Below, piece after piece: positions 24,449 to 33,146 of a stretch of 49,973 nt of DNA. The first letter of the stretch is position 1; each line of letters starts with the position of its first letter. This DNA comes from Paenibacillus chibensis. GTDB taxonomy: Bacteria > Bacillota > Bacilli > Paenibacillales > Paenibacillaceae. Position numbers and translations under genes: made by a program. Under the pieces are notes generated by a model. The model was given only the letters and a program-made list of their open reading frames with translations. It searched no databases and was not told the DNA's origin. The DNA lies in assembly GCF_004001045.1 (NCBI RefSeq), contig NZ_BIMK01000045.1:1-49973 (forward strand), written 5' to 3'.

Positions 24449-25330
24449 TTATTCTCCCTTCGGACTTAACAGACAATTATCGATCAGGCGGGTTCTGCCG
24501 AATTTCACGGCCAGAGCCATCAGTACGGGCTCCTCCCGTTCCATGATAGGCTGCCCATCTTGCAGCGTCAACAGCTCCGGGAAGGAAGCCACCTCGACAT
24601 AGTCGATGACAGCCATTTCCGATTCGCTGATCTTATTTACCAAAAGCTCTCTCGCTTCACGCGCCGTCCGGATCTCCCCATTCTCAATCGCGGCTTTCGT
24701 TTCACGCAGGGAACGGGAAAGCACGAGCGCTTGTGAACGTTCCTCGGGACTGAGGTACACATTGCGCGAGCTGAGCGCCAGGCCGTCTTCTTCCCGGATA
24801 ATCGGACAAGGCACGACCTTCACGTTAAAATTCAAATCAAACACCATCTGCTGAATCACGGCCACCTGCTGGGCATCCTTCATCCCGAAAAAGGCGTAAT
24901 CCGGTTGAACGATGTTAAACAGCTTGCTTACCACCGTCGTTACGCCGTCAAAATGCCCTGGGCGGGAGGCGCCGCAAAGGCCCGTCGTTACTTCAGCGAC
25001 AGCAATCTTCGTTTTGGTCGGCTTGGGATACATGGTATCCACAGACGGCAGGAACACCAAATCGGCACCGGCTTCCCCGGCGGCGGCCAGATCCCGCATC
25101 TCGTCGCGCGGATACGTTTCAAAGTCTTCTCCGGGTCCGAACTGAATCGGATTGACGAAAATGCTGACCACAACAATGTCCGATTTTTCTTTAGCGGCAC
25201 GGATTAAGCTGGCATGGCCCTGATGAAGATACCCCATCGTTGGTACCAATCCGACCGTTTTTTTATGGGAAGAGCTCTTCAGCTCCTGGATTTGCTCTCT
25301 CAGTTCTGCGATCGATCTTACGGATTTCAT
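24449..25330 (-). CDS. panC: Pantothenate synthetase
   Basis: 293-aa pantoate-beta-alanine ligase (ATP-dependent). Seen: PTMGYLHQGHASLI, NPIQFGPGEDFETYPR, RPGHFDGVTTVV, FGMKDAQQVAVI and the KMSKS-like region DGLALSSRN. The start overlaps the panB stop by 4 bases. Part of the panBCD operon. Confidence 0.95.
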   Translation of the reverse strand: MKSVRSIAELREQIQELKSSSHKKTVGLVPTMGYLHQGHASLIRAAKEKSDIVVVSIFVNPIQFGPGEDFETYPRDEMRDLAAAGEAGADLVFLPSVDTMYPKPTKTKIAVAEVTTGLCGASRPGHFDGVTTVVSKLFNIVQPDYAFFGMKDAQQVAVIQQMVFDLNFNVKVVPCPIIREEDGLALSSRNVYLSPEERSQALVLSRSLRETKAAIENGEIRTAREARELLVNKISESEMAVIDYVEVASFPELLTLQDGQPIMEREEPVLMALAVKFGRTRLIDNCLLSPKGE

Positions 25331-26199
25331 GCGTTGTTCACCTTTTCCCGGCCCCGGCCGTATAAATTCTCCACTACCTGATCTTCCGCGGCGAAGACAT
25401 GACTTTCATCCGGGAAAGAACGTTCCTTGACTTCCTTCACGTATTGGGCAAGTCCTTCGCGGATCAGGGTGCCGGCATCACCGAACGTTTTCACAAATTT
25501 TTTGCTCCGGTATGGGGAAGCATATTGAAAAAGATCATGGAAGACGAGCACCTGACCATCCACACCGCGTCCCGCTCCGATTCCAATGGTTGGGATCGAC
25601 AGCTGGGAGGTAATGTACTGTGCCACCTGCTCCGTCACCAGCTCCAGCACGATGCCGAAAGCCCCAGCCTTCTCGAGCGCCTTGGCATCGTCAAGAAGAC
25701 GCTGTGCATCCTTCCCGTCCTTCCCTTGAATCCGGTATCCGCCGATCTGGTTCACCGACTGCGGAGTCAAACCGATATGTCCGAGCACAGGCACACCGGC
25801 CTGAACAATTCTTTCCACGGCACCGCAAATTTCCTTGCCGCCTTCCATTTTGACGGCATGAGCGTGCCCTTCCTGCATAAGCCTACGCACGTTACGCAAG
25901 GTTTCATCGATACTGCCGTGATATGTCATGAATGGCATGTCCGCGACAACAAACGTGTTCTCTGCGCCGCGAACGACGGAACGTGTATGATATACCATGT
26001 CATCGATCGTCACGGGCAGGGTCGAATCATACCCCAGCACCACGTTTCCAAGCGAATCGCCAACCAGGATCATGTCCACGCCGGCTTCTTCCGCAAGGCG
26101 CGCAGTCGGGTAATCATAAGCGGTGACCATGCTGAGCGCGTTGCCTTCCTGTTTCATTTTCTTCATTTTAACAATGTTTAGCGGATGTTTAACTGCCAT
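25327..26199 (-). CDS. panB: 3-methyl-2-oxobutanoate hydroxymethyltransferase
   Basis: 290-aa ketopantoate hydroxymethyltransferase, first step of pantothenate synthesis. Seen: VTAYDYPTARLAEEAG, VGDSLGNVVLGYDSTLPVT (metal-binding Asp), ADMPFMTY and IGIGAGRGVDGQVLVFHD. I place the start at the ATG at 26199 with AAGGGG 9 bases upstream; the 16 extra codons upstream have no ribosome-binding site. It is preceded by a long leader with a possible attenuator. Confidence 0.95.
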   Translation of the reverse strand: MAVKHPLNIVKMKKMKQEGNALSMVTAYDYPTARLAEEAGVDMILVGDSLGNVVLGYDSTLPVTIDDMVYHTRSVVRGAENTFVVADMPFMTYHGSIDETLRNVRRLMQEGHAHAVKMEGGKEICGAVERIVQAGVPVLGHIGLTPQSVNQIGGYRIQGKDGKDAQRLLDDAKALEKAGAFGIVLELVTEQVAQYITSQLSIPTIGIGAGRGVDGQVLVFHDLFQYASPYRSKKFVKTFGDAGTLIREGLAQYVKEVKERSFPDESHVFAAEDQVVENLYGRGREKVNNA

Positions 26200-26440
26200 G
26201 TTATGCAGCCCCTTCCTTTTCGGAAAAATTTTGCGAACAGAAAACAAAAAAACCTTTTAGCATGTCACTAAAAAGTTCCGAAAGGGCAAAAAAGACTCAC
26301 TTGCGATCGTCCCTTCTGTCTCGGTCCCTTCGGCTCAGAGCAGAATCCAACGTATTGCATGATGCGAATATGAATGATACTTGACTAACAGGCAGAGTGC
26401 AGCTCGGTTCATTGCCGATACCGCCTCTACGTGTCAGTAT
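26200..26440 (-). promoter_or_regulatory. panB leader with possible attenuator and promoter
   Basis: About 240 bases between birA and panB, read on the minus strand. An extended -10 (TGATATACT, near 26435-26443) may start it. The leader contains a hairpin TCGG/CCGA inside AGGC/GCCT arms, two direct copies of GAAGGGAC (16-base period, near 26310-26333), each able to pair with GCCCTTTC at 26280-26287, and then an intrinsic-terminator-like hairpin CTTTTTAG/CTAAAAGG followed by seven T (26246-26275). It could be the birA terminator, a pan-motif-like riboregulator, or both. No T-box motif was found. Confidence 0.45.
26246..26275 (-). terminator. Terminator hairpin ahead of panB
   Basis: On the minus strand CTTTTTAG (26268-26275) pairs with CTAAAAGG (26253-26260), loop of 7, followed by seven T. 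Mostly A-U pairs, so moderate strength. It lies about 47 bases before the panB start. Confidence 0.6.
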
Positions 26441-26524
26441 ATCAAAAACTTTGATCGAAGTACATAACCTTAGCGAGGACCGAGGAGAGGTTGTTCTTCC
26501 ATGGGTATAACCCCGGGAATAATC

Positions 26525-27502
26525 TCACCGTTTCAGCTCCACGTCCCCTGAAAAAATAGGCACGTATTCCCCTTGGCCGGTGGACACGAGCAGCGCCCCG
26601 CTATGATCCAGCTTGGCCGCCGTGCCTTTCACGGGCCCGTGCGCGGTATTTACGGTCACCGGTTTCCCAAGCGTGACGGACAATGCCTCCCATAGCGATG
26701 CAATCGGTCCGAAGCCTTCCTGCTGATACAGGGCATAGAGGATTTCGAATTCTTCCAGTACCGCGGCGATCAGGGCAACACGGTCGACAGCTTCACCCGA
26801 TTCCATTTTAAGCGAAGTCGCCACATGGGCGAGTTCATCCGGATAATCGGCGGCATCAAGATTCGCGCTGATTCCGATCCCAACGATGCAATAGCGGACA
26901 TATTCGTCCTCCGCCGCCGATTCCAGTAATATGCCGCTGATTTTGCGCCCTTCGACCAGCAGGTCATTCGGCCATTTCAGACCGGCCATTACACCGGTTA
27001 CTTTGCGTACCGCCCGGCAAACGGCAACTCCCGTCATCAGCGTGAGCTGCGGCGTGTAGTGCATCGGCTGCTTCGGCCGCAGCACAAGGCTCATCCAGAT
27101 GCCTTTGCCCTTAGGAGAGAACCATTTGCGGCCCATTCTTCCCTTGCCTCCGGTCTGCTCTTCCGCGATGACGAGCGTACCCTCTTGCGCTCCCCCTTCA
27201 GCCAGAGATCTTGCTTCCTCCTGCGTGGAAACGGTGGAATCGAGGATTTTCAACTTTTGACCCATCGTACTGGTTTTCAATGCCTTCAATAGCGACAGCG
27301 TGTCCAGCCGCTCCGGCTTGCTGAGAATCCGATACCCTTTATGCGGTATAGCCTCGAATTCGTAACCCGCTTCGCGCAATTTATTAATCTGCTTCCAGAC
27401 TGCCGTCCGGCTGACTGCCATCCTGCGGCTGATCTCCTCACCGGATACGAACTCCTGCGGATTCGCCAGCAGCAAATCCAGAAGCGTTTCTTTTTCACTC
27501 AT
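26525..27502 (-). CDS. birA: BirA bifunctional biotin ligase/repressor
   Basis: 325-aa protein with an N-terminal winged helix (LLLANPQEFVSGEEISRRM, SRTAVWKQINKLREAG, about 5-55) and a biotin-protein ligase domain (EQTGGKGRMGRKWFSPKGKG, LKWPNDLL, ISGILLE, GIGISANL) plus a C-terminal SH3-like part. It biotinylates carboxylases and represses biotin genes. Stop/start overlap with cca is 8 bases. The order cca-birA-panB matches B. subtilis. Confidence 0.94.
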   Translation of the reverse strand: MSEKETLLDLLLANPQEFVSGEEISRRMAVSRTAVWKQINKLREAGYEFEAIPHKGYRILSKPERLDTLSLLKALKTSTMGQKLKILDSTVSTQEEARSLAEGGAQEGTLVIAEEQTGGKGRMGRKWFSPKGKGIWMSLVLRPKQPMHYTPQLTLMTGVAVCRAVRKVTGVMAGLKWPNDLLVEGRKISGILLESAAEDEYVRYCIVGIGISANLDAADYPDELAHVATSLKMESGEAVDRVALIAAVLEEFEILYALYQQEGFGPIASLWEALSVTLGKPVTVNTAHGPVKGTAAKLDHSGALLVSTGQGEYVPIFSGDVELKR

Positions 27503-28757
27503 TTGTGGATGTCACCCGTTTCACTTCATTGATTAATGCTTCCCTGTCATTCGGCATAGCCGAAGATGCCACCTTCAGCAAGAGCTGATCCATGATTTCG
27601 CCTACCCATGGTCCGCCTTTGCGGCCCGTTATTTCCAGCAGATCCTTTCCCGAGATCGCAAGCTCGGACAAACGGTAAATCCCCATTTGTTCGATCCAAG
27701 CCGTGCCATGGTCCAAGATGGAAGCAGATATTGCAGCCGGATTCCGTTTGACAATTTGCCCAGCCATGTTCAGCCACTGCCCGGCGATCTCTTTTCCGAA
27801 ACGGAGTACGATCACGACCCATTGCTCCTTTTGCGGCAGTGAGTCATTCATCGCGGATACGGCCTCGCCAAATCTTAATATCCCTGCGATTCGCTCGCGG
27901 GCCGCATTGGCAAAAGTCCATTCCCTCAAATGGACTTGCGCTTCCTCGCCACTAACGCCGCAAGCGTAAAGCAGCAGTGCGAAGCGGACGGCGATTTGTT
28001 CCGGAGGAACGTCATCCACCATCGCAACCATGGGTTCATCTGGTTCATATGTAAAGGGCGCTTTTGCAAACGCCAACAGCTTGCTTCGATGCAGAAGGTG
28101 AAGCCCCCTCGAAGGCCGGCTTCCCTCCATCAGCTTCTCCAGCTCTACCCGGAACCTTTCGAGGGCAATGTAACGGATGCCTTCCCGTTCCTCCAGCAGA
28201 CCTTTCCAGGTCCGGTAGGCGATGCGGAACCCAAACACCGATGCGAAGCGGATGCACCGCACCATGCGCAGCGCATCCTCCTGAAAACGCGTGCTCGCGC
28301 TGCCGACGCAGCGGACGACGCGGCTATTGATGTCATCCGTACCGCCGTAGGGATCCACAATCGTCCCGTCCAGCGCCCTGGCAATGGCATTCATGGTAAA
28401 GTCCCTTCGCCTCAGGTCTTCCTTCAGCTCGCGGACAAATTCCACTTGGGAGGGCCTCCTGTGATTTTCATAGGCTCCTTCGACCCGGTATGTCGTCACT
28501 TCATACGCATAGGCGCCGCTAAGCACCGTTACCGTTCCGTGCTGAATGCCGGTGGGTACCGTACGTTCAAACACGGCTTCCACTTCCTCCGGAAGTGCGG
28601 AGGTCGTGATATCCATGTCATGGACGGGTCTGCCCATCAGCTCATCCCTCACGCAGCCGCCTACCCAATACGCCTCATAGCCCTGCTCAACAAGCCTCGA
28701 TAAGACTTCTTCGCTGTGACGGACCATGTCTGTTTCAGCCTGTTTCCAACGTACCAA
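27495..28757 (-). CDS. cca: CCA tRNA nucleotidyltransferase
   Basis: 420-aa enzyme that adds or repairs the 3' CCA of tRNA. Seen: YWVGGCVRDELMGRP and the DMDITT metal motif, RRDFTMNAIA, ALRMVRCIRFASVFGF. I place the start at TTG 28757, which lies 9 bases after AGGAGG; a TTG at 28766 would sit directly on that site. Length normal. Member of the dapB-to-panD run. Confidence 0.93.
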   Translation of the reverse strand: MVRWKQAETDMVRHSEEVLSRLVEQGYEAYWVGGCVRDELMGRPVHDMDITTSALPEEVEAVFERTVPTGIQHGTVTVLSGAYAYEVTTYRVEGAYENHRRPSQVEFVRELKEDLRRRDFTMNAIARALDGTIVDPYGGTDDINSRVVRCVGSASTRFQEDALRMVRCIRFASVFGFRIAYRTWKGLLEEREGIRYIALERFRVELEKLMEGSRPSRGLHLLHRSKLLAFAKAPFTYEPDEPMVAMVDDVPPEQIAVRFALLLYACGVSGEEAQVHLREWTFANAARERIAGILRFGEAVSAMNDSLPQKEQWVVIVLRFGKEIAGQWLNMAGQIVKRNPAAISASILDHGTAWIEQMGIYRLSELAISGKDLLEITGRKGGPWVGEIMDQLLLKVASSAMPNDREALINEVKRVTSTNE

Positions 28758-28796
28758 ATCTAACAACCTCCTGCCTACAGCAATCCACTCAAGTCA

Positions 28797-29960
28797 TCAG
28801 CCGCAAACCGGATTCAGCTTCGGGACCTCGCGTCCAAGCACACGGTAGTATATTTGCTCATACTGCTGCGTGATCAGTCCGTCTGCGAACTCCCGGCATG
28901 CCCGCTTCAGGCAGGCTTCAAGGAAATTGGCGGCGAGCGCCTCATTCGACAGCAGCTGGATTGTATAATCCGCCATCCGCTTCGTGTCTCCAATCGGAGC
29001 CAAAAAGCCGGTTTCCCCGTGCACGACAAGCTCAGGGATACCTCCGGCCATCGAACCGACGGTAGGCACGCCGCAGGCCATCGCCTCCAGCGCTACGAGT
29101 CCAAAGCTCTCTTTTTCCGATGGAAGCAGCAGCACATCCGCCAAAGAAATCACCTGGGCGATTTCATCCTGTTTGCCGAGGAAAAACACTTTATCCTGCA
29201 GCCCAAGCTCCTGGATTTTACACTGAACTTTAGGCAGATCGGGACCTTCTCCGACAAATAAAAGCTTGGACGGCACCTTTTCATTGACCTGCGCGAAAAT
29301 GTCGACCACGTCTCCTACCCGCTTGACCGGCCGGAAATTGGAAATGTGCATCAGGATTTTTTCATTCGGCTCGGCAAAATCACTGCGCAGGGAGGCCGTA
29401 TCCCGGGGATAGTAAATTCTTTTATCCACAAAATTATAGGTCAGGTCAATATCCCGGCTGATATCCAGCACTTCGCGGGTCTCCTCAATCAAGTCGCGGG
29501 ATACGGCCGTGACCGCATCGCTCTCGTTAATGGCCAGACGGATCAGATCCTTCAACGATTCATCCTGCGCCAGCACCGTAATATCCGTCCCGTGCAGCGT
29601 TGTCACGACTTTTAATTGGTCGCCCACCATTTGCTTCGCCAAAAAAGCGCAGACAGCATGCGGCACCGCATAATGCACATGCAGAACATCCAGCTGCTGC
29701 ATTTTCGCCACCTGGGCCATTTTGGTAGCCAGCGACATATCGTATGGCGGATAACGGAATACGTAATAATCGCTGACCTCCACCTCATGATAAAAAATAT
29801 TTTTATGGAAGGTGCCGCCTAAACGGAAAGGAATGCTGTGCGCGATAAAATGAACCTGATGGCCTTTCTCTGCCAGCAGCTTTCCAAGCTCGGTAGCCAC
29901 TACGCCAGAACCGCCGAGTGACGGGTAGCATGTGATGCCGATTTTTAATTGTTGGCTCAA
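28797..29960 (-). CDS. bshA: N-acetyl-alpha-D-glucosaminyl L-malate synthase BshA
   Basis: 387-aa GT4-family glycosyltransferase for the first step of bacillithiol synthesis (UDP-GlcNAc + L-malate). Seen: GITCYPSLGGSGVVATELG near the N terminus, the HFIAHSIPF segment, TLHGTDITVL, and the EX7E donor region LPSEKESFGLVALEAMACG. The TTG at 29960 is the start, with AGGAGG 9 bases upstream; earlier in-frame codons extend into the bshB1 spacer. Length close to B. subtilis BshA. Confidence 0.92.
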   Translation of the reverse strand: MSQQLKIGITCYPSLGGSGVVATELGKLLAEKGHQVHFIAHSIPFRLGGTFHKNIFYHEVEVSDYYVFRYPPYDMSLATKMAQVAKMQQLDVLHVHYAVPHAVCAFLAKQMVGDQLKVVTTLHGTDITVLAQDESLKDLIRLAINESDAVTAVSRDLIEETREVLDISRDIDLTYNFVDKRIYYPRDTASLRSDFAEPNEKILMHISNFRPVKRVGDVVDIFAQVNEKVPSKLLFVGEGPDLPKVQCKIQELGLQDKVFFLGKQDEIAQVISLADVLLLPSEKESFGLVALEAMACGVPTVGSMAGGIPELVVHGETGFLAPIGDTKRMADYTIQLLSNEALAANFLEACLKRACREFADGLITQQYEQIYYRVLGREVPKLNPVCG

Positions 29961-30024
29961 TTTGACCTTCCTCCTTCCTTCTCCATTTGTTATACGTATA
30001 GTGTATGGCTCCCAAGTGATAAAT

Positions 30025-30065
30025 AGCCAGAACTGATCCAGCAACTCCAAAGATCAGCCCTGACT
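30025..30065 (-). repeat. 14-bp hairpin between bshB1 and bshA
   Basis: AGTCAGGGCTGATC (30052-30065 on the minus strand) pairs along all 14 positions with GATCAGTTCTGGCT (30025-30038), with three G-U pairs and a 13-base loop, just after the bshB1 stop. No T tract follows, so it is more likely an mRNA-stabilising or processing structure than a terminator. Confidence 0.55.
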
Positions 30066-30079
30066 TTTTAAAGGGAAGG

Positions 30080-30781
30080 TTACATGAATTTATCCACTAG
30101 AAAAGGCGACCGCGTCGCAAACCCTTCCGCGAAGGGAACCAGGCGACGTTGCCCGGTCAGCTTGTCCCTCGAACGTACACGTTCAATATACCCTTGGTTC
30201 AGCGGTGTCGAAACGGCTTCTTCTTCATCAATGGTGCTTTCAAATTGCGATCGGTAGCACAGCAGCGCTTGTTCCTTCATTTCCTGTTCAGCGGTAATGT
30301 CCACCATCAAATCCGCTTTGCCCATATCATTAATGAAGTAAAAGTACAGCTGCTCGACCAGAACGGCAGGCTTGTCCGGCATATAACGGCGGAGCTTCGC
30401 ATTAAACACAGCATCCTCAACCAGTTTACTGCACGCGACATGATCCGGATGCCGGTCTTCCCAGTACGGCGCGAACACGATTCGCGGCGCGTGCCGGCGA
30501 ATTTCTGCGGTAATGGCATCAATATGCTGAGGCGTATGAAACAAACCACGGTCAGGAAGTCCAAGATTGCTGCGCATGCTCAGCCCCAACACGCTAGCTG
30601 CGGCTTCAGCTTCCTGCTTCCGGCGCTCTACCGTGCCGTTCGAAGACATTTCAGCATACGTCAAATCGCAAATTCCAACGCGATATCCCTGTTTTACATG
30701 CTTGATGATGGTACCGCCCATTCCGATTTCGGCATCGTCGGCATGGGCCCCGAATACCAGAATGTCCAGCGCTTCACTCAT
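30080..30781 (-). CDS. bshB1: Bacillithiol biosynthesis deacetylase BshB1
   Basis: 233-aa LmbE/PIG-L family zinc deacetylase; removes the acetyl group from GlcNAc-malate. Seen: FGAHADDAEIGMGG (zinc ligands H13, D16) and EDRHPDHVACSKL. Start overlaps the mgsA stop by 4 bases; bshA follows after a hairpin spacer. Confidence 0.92.
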   Translation of the reverse strand: MSEALDILVFGAHADDAEIGMGGTIIKHVKQGYRVGICDLTYAEMSSNGTVERRKQEAEAAASVLGLSMRSNLGLPDRGLFHTPQHIDAITAEIRRHAPRIVFAPYWEDRHPDHVACSKLVEDAVFNAKLRRYMPDKPAVLVEQLYFYFINDMGKADLMVDITAEQEMKEQALLCYRSQFESTIDEEEAVSTPLNQGYIERVRSRDKLTGQRRLVPFAEGFATRSPFLVDKFM

Positions 30782-31197
30782 ATCTCGGCACCAGGCTTGT
30801 ACTTATGCACCAGTTCCCGCCAAGCAAAGTCTCCACGGTCGAGCGCCTTCACCAAGATTTCGGCGGTCGCGATATTGGTTCCGAGCGGAATGCCCTGCAC
30901 GTCGCAAAGCCTGAGCAGCGCGTTGATATCCGGTTCATGCGGCTGTGCCATCAGCGGGTCGCGCAGAAAAATGATCAGATCCATCTCGTTTTGCGCCACA
31001 AGCGCACCGATCTGCTGATCTCCGCCAAGGGGACCCGACATGAAGCGGTGAATTTCCAAATCCGTTTTCTCCATGATCCGTTTGCCCGTCGTTCCTGTGG
31101 AATACAGTTCATGTCCTTCAAATACATTTTCATAGGCCGTGACAAAATTGACCATTTCGTCTTTTTTACGGTCATGCGCAATAAATGCAATTTTCAT
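30778..31197 (-). CDS. mgsA: Methylglyoxal synthase
   Basis: 139-aa enzyme: dihydroxyacetone phosphate to methylglyoxal. Seen: IAFIAHDRKKDEMVNF, STGTTGKRI, SGPLGGDQQIGA and FLRDPLMAQPHEPD. Length normal. AAGGAGTGG precedes the start. Located between dapB and bshB1, as in B. subtilis. Confidence 0.95.
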   Translation of the reverse strand: MKIAFIAHDRKKDEMVNFVTAYENVFEGHELYSTGTTGKRIMEKTDLEIHRFMSGPLGGDQQIGALVAQNEMDLIIFLRDPLMAQPHEPDINALLRLCDVQGIPLGTNIATAEILVKALDRGDFAWRELVHKYKPGAEI

Positions 31198-31219
31198 TGA
31201 TGTCCCACTCCTTTAGAAA

Positions 31220-32023
31220 CTACTCTATAAAGTGATCGAATCCGTACACCATGCCGGAATAACCCATAACCTTTTCAATCGCCATTTTGACGCCTGGCAT
31301 GTAGCCTGCCCGCTCATACGAATCATGGCGGATTTTCAATGTCTGGCCGAAGCCTCCGAAAATAACTTCCTGCTGCGCGAACACGCCCGGAAGACGGACG
31401 CTGTGAATGCGGAACCCGTTGTAGTAGCCGCCCCGCGCGCCTTCTATGGTCTCTTCTTCCTTCGGATTGCCCTGCCGGATCTCCTCGCGATTTTGGGCAA
31501 TCAACTCAGCCGTCTTAATCGCCGTCCCGGAAGGAGCATCCAATTTCTGATCCCCATGAAACTCCATGATCTCCAGATGCGGGAAATATTTGGCCGCTTG
31601 CGCCGCGAACTTCATCATGAGGATGGCTCCGATGGAGAAGTTCGGCGCGATTAGACCGCCAATCCCTTTGCTTTGGCACTGCTTGTCCAACTCTTCGATT
31701 TGTTCGGGAGTAAACCCGGTGGTTCCCACCACGGGCCGGACGCCATGGGAGACGGCCAGTGCCGTGTTCGAATAAGCGAACTGCGGCGTCGTGAAATCCA
31801 CAAGGACATCCGGCTTCGTTTCCAATAAAGCGAGCTCCAGATCGCTCGTCAGCTTGATCCCGGATGCAGGTAAGCCGACCAGTGTTCCCGCATCTGTCCC
31901 TTCCTGCGAGCGGTTTACGGCAGCCACAAGCTGCAAATCCGCATCTTCCAGAACGAGCTTGACGACTTCTTTCCCCATTCTTCCGGCTGCACCGGCTACT
32001 GCGACTCTAATTTGATTTGACAT
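31220..32023 (-). CDS. dapB: 4-hydroxy-tetrahydrodipicolinate reductase
   Basis: 267-aa NAD(P)H-dependent enzyme of lysine and diaminopimelate (and spore dipicolinate) synthesis. Seen: VAVAGAAGRMGKEVV at the N terminus, VDFTTP, GTTGFTPEQ and the catalytic region EFHGDQKLDAPSGTA with its lysine and the first histidine. The second histidine of the usual HH pair reads Gly here, which I note without inferring loss of activity. GGGGAG precedes the start. Confidence 0.95.
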   Translation of the reverse strand: MSNQIRVAVAGAAGRMGKEVVKLVLEDADLQLVAAVNRSQEGTDAGTLVGLPASGIKLTSDLELALLETKPDVLVDFTTPQFAYSNTALAVSHGVRPVVGTTGFTPEQIEELDKQCQSKGIGGLIAPNFSIGAILMMKFAAQAAKYFPHLEIMEFHGDQKLDAPSGTAIKTAELIAQNREEIRQGNPKEEETIEGARGGYYNGFRIHSVRLPGVFAQQEVIFGGFGQTLKIRHDSYERAGYMPGVKMAIEKVMGYSGMVYGFDHFIE

Positions 32024-32056
32024 CGGTTTCTCCCCGCTTTCCTATTACTGTGGTTA

Positions 32057-32573
32057 TCAATCATGCAGGTATGTGCTCAACCGGTTTTTCAGCTGATCGA
32101 GCATATCGTGCAGGCCATGATCCTGCGGCTGAAGCGCGATGGCTTCCTTGAGCGAGGTAATCGCAAGTGCATGCTCATTCAAACCGCTGTAGGACAGCGC
32201 AAGCCAAATGTACGCCTCTCCGTATAGCGGATCGAGCCGCACGGCTTCTTTCAGCATCGCTACAACCTGGTACAACTCACTGGGCGGAGCGATCTCGCCG
32301 GAATCCAGAATTTTCTTCGCATCCTGAACGAGTCTCATCGACTGCAAATGCTGCAGATTGAGATTTCGCTGAATCCAGCTGGCAGGCTTTTTGCGCATGG
32401 TCGAGTGCCTTCTCCAATCGGCTGCTGCGGGCATAGGTCACGGAACAGCGGTAATGAATTTCTGCGGATTCCGGATTTTCCATTAAAGCAGCCTCAAACC
32501 ATTGGAGCGCCCCTTCAAAATCATTCTGCAAAATGCAGTGGTACGCGTTCCGGACAAATTGTTCGGATTTCAT
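32057..32573 (-). pseudogene. TPR-repeat protein, frameshifted
   Basis: Two overlapping frames together look like one TPR protein. The first (start 32573, GGGGG 11 bases upstream) encodes FEGALQWFEAALMENPES, AEIHYRCSVTYARSSRLEKAL and HAQKACQLDSAKSQ; it then runs out of family-like sequence near 32,370. The second frame from about there to 32057 continues with LQHLQSMRLVQDAKKIL, then AIALQPQDHGL repeats. The switch near 32,365-32,380 suggests a small deletion. Could be a real disruption or a sequencing error. Between mazG-like and dapB genes. Confidence 0.65.
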
Positions 32574-32630
32574 TCTGCTGTAGTCCCCCCTTGTGATTAC
32601 GGGCTTTTGTACAGCATATGTATGACGGGC

Positions 32631-32960
32631 TTATTCGGTGTCCTTTTTGGTCCACCGGTTGGCGTCACGGGTATTAAATTTATGCATGACCTTGTCATGC
32701 GCCTCGGCCAAGTCAATGCCCAGGGAATTGGCAAAGCATATCGTAATAAACAAGATATCGCCCAGTTCAAGCTCAATGGAATTATCTTCCTCAGACGCTT
32801 TTTTGGGTTTCTCGCCGAAGCTGTGGTTCACCTCGCGCGCCAGCTCACCAACCTCTTCCGACATGCGTGCCAGCATGGACAACGGACTGAAATAACCTTC
32901 TTTAAACTGGGAGATGTACCGGTCGACTTCCCTCTGCATTTCAGCCAAAGACTTCTCCAT
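32631..32960 (-). CDS. MazG-like nucleotide pyrophosphohydrolase
   Basis: 109-aa all-alpha NTP pyrophosphohydrolase. Seen: the MazG metal motif EEVGELAREV (E-E-x-x-E) and the partner ELGDILFITICFANS with (E-x-x-D). Homologous by position to B. subtilis YpjD, which also sits ahead of dapB. Likely hydrolyses non-canonical nucleotides. Begins the minus-strand run toward panD; the start is divergent from the YitT gene. Confidence 0.85.
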   Translation of the reverse strand: MEKSLAEMQREVDRYISQFKEGYFSPLSMLARMSEEVGELAREVNHSFGEKPKKASEEDNSIELELGDILFITICFANSLGIDLAEAHDKVMHKFNTRDANRWTKKDTE

Positions 32961-33146
32961 CTTGATGGACCATCCCCCTTATTTGCTTGTCTTCCATCCC
33001 GGTCGAATCCGGGATGTGAGTTTACTCCATATGTTATCGCAAAGGAGAATTGAAAACAAATCTTTTTTAAATCGGAGACGAAAAAGGTATACTATGTATG
33101 GAGCGAAGAGCAAATTCTTCCTACTTTTAGCCATGCGAGGGGTTTC

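Noticed and set aside
26200..26524. T-box leader before panB
   Set aside because: No GGTGG-type T-box sequence in the leader.
31220..32023. Inactive DapB because of the HG pair in its catalytic region
   Set aside because: The first His and the Lys are kept, and one residue in one sequence does not establish loss of function.
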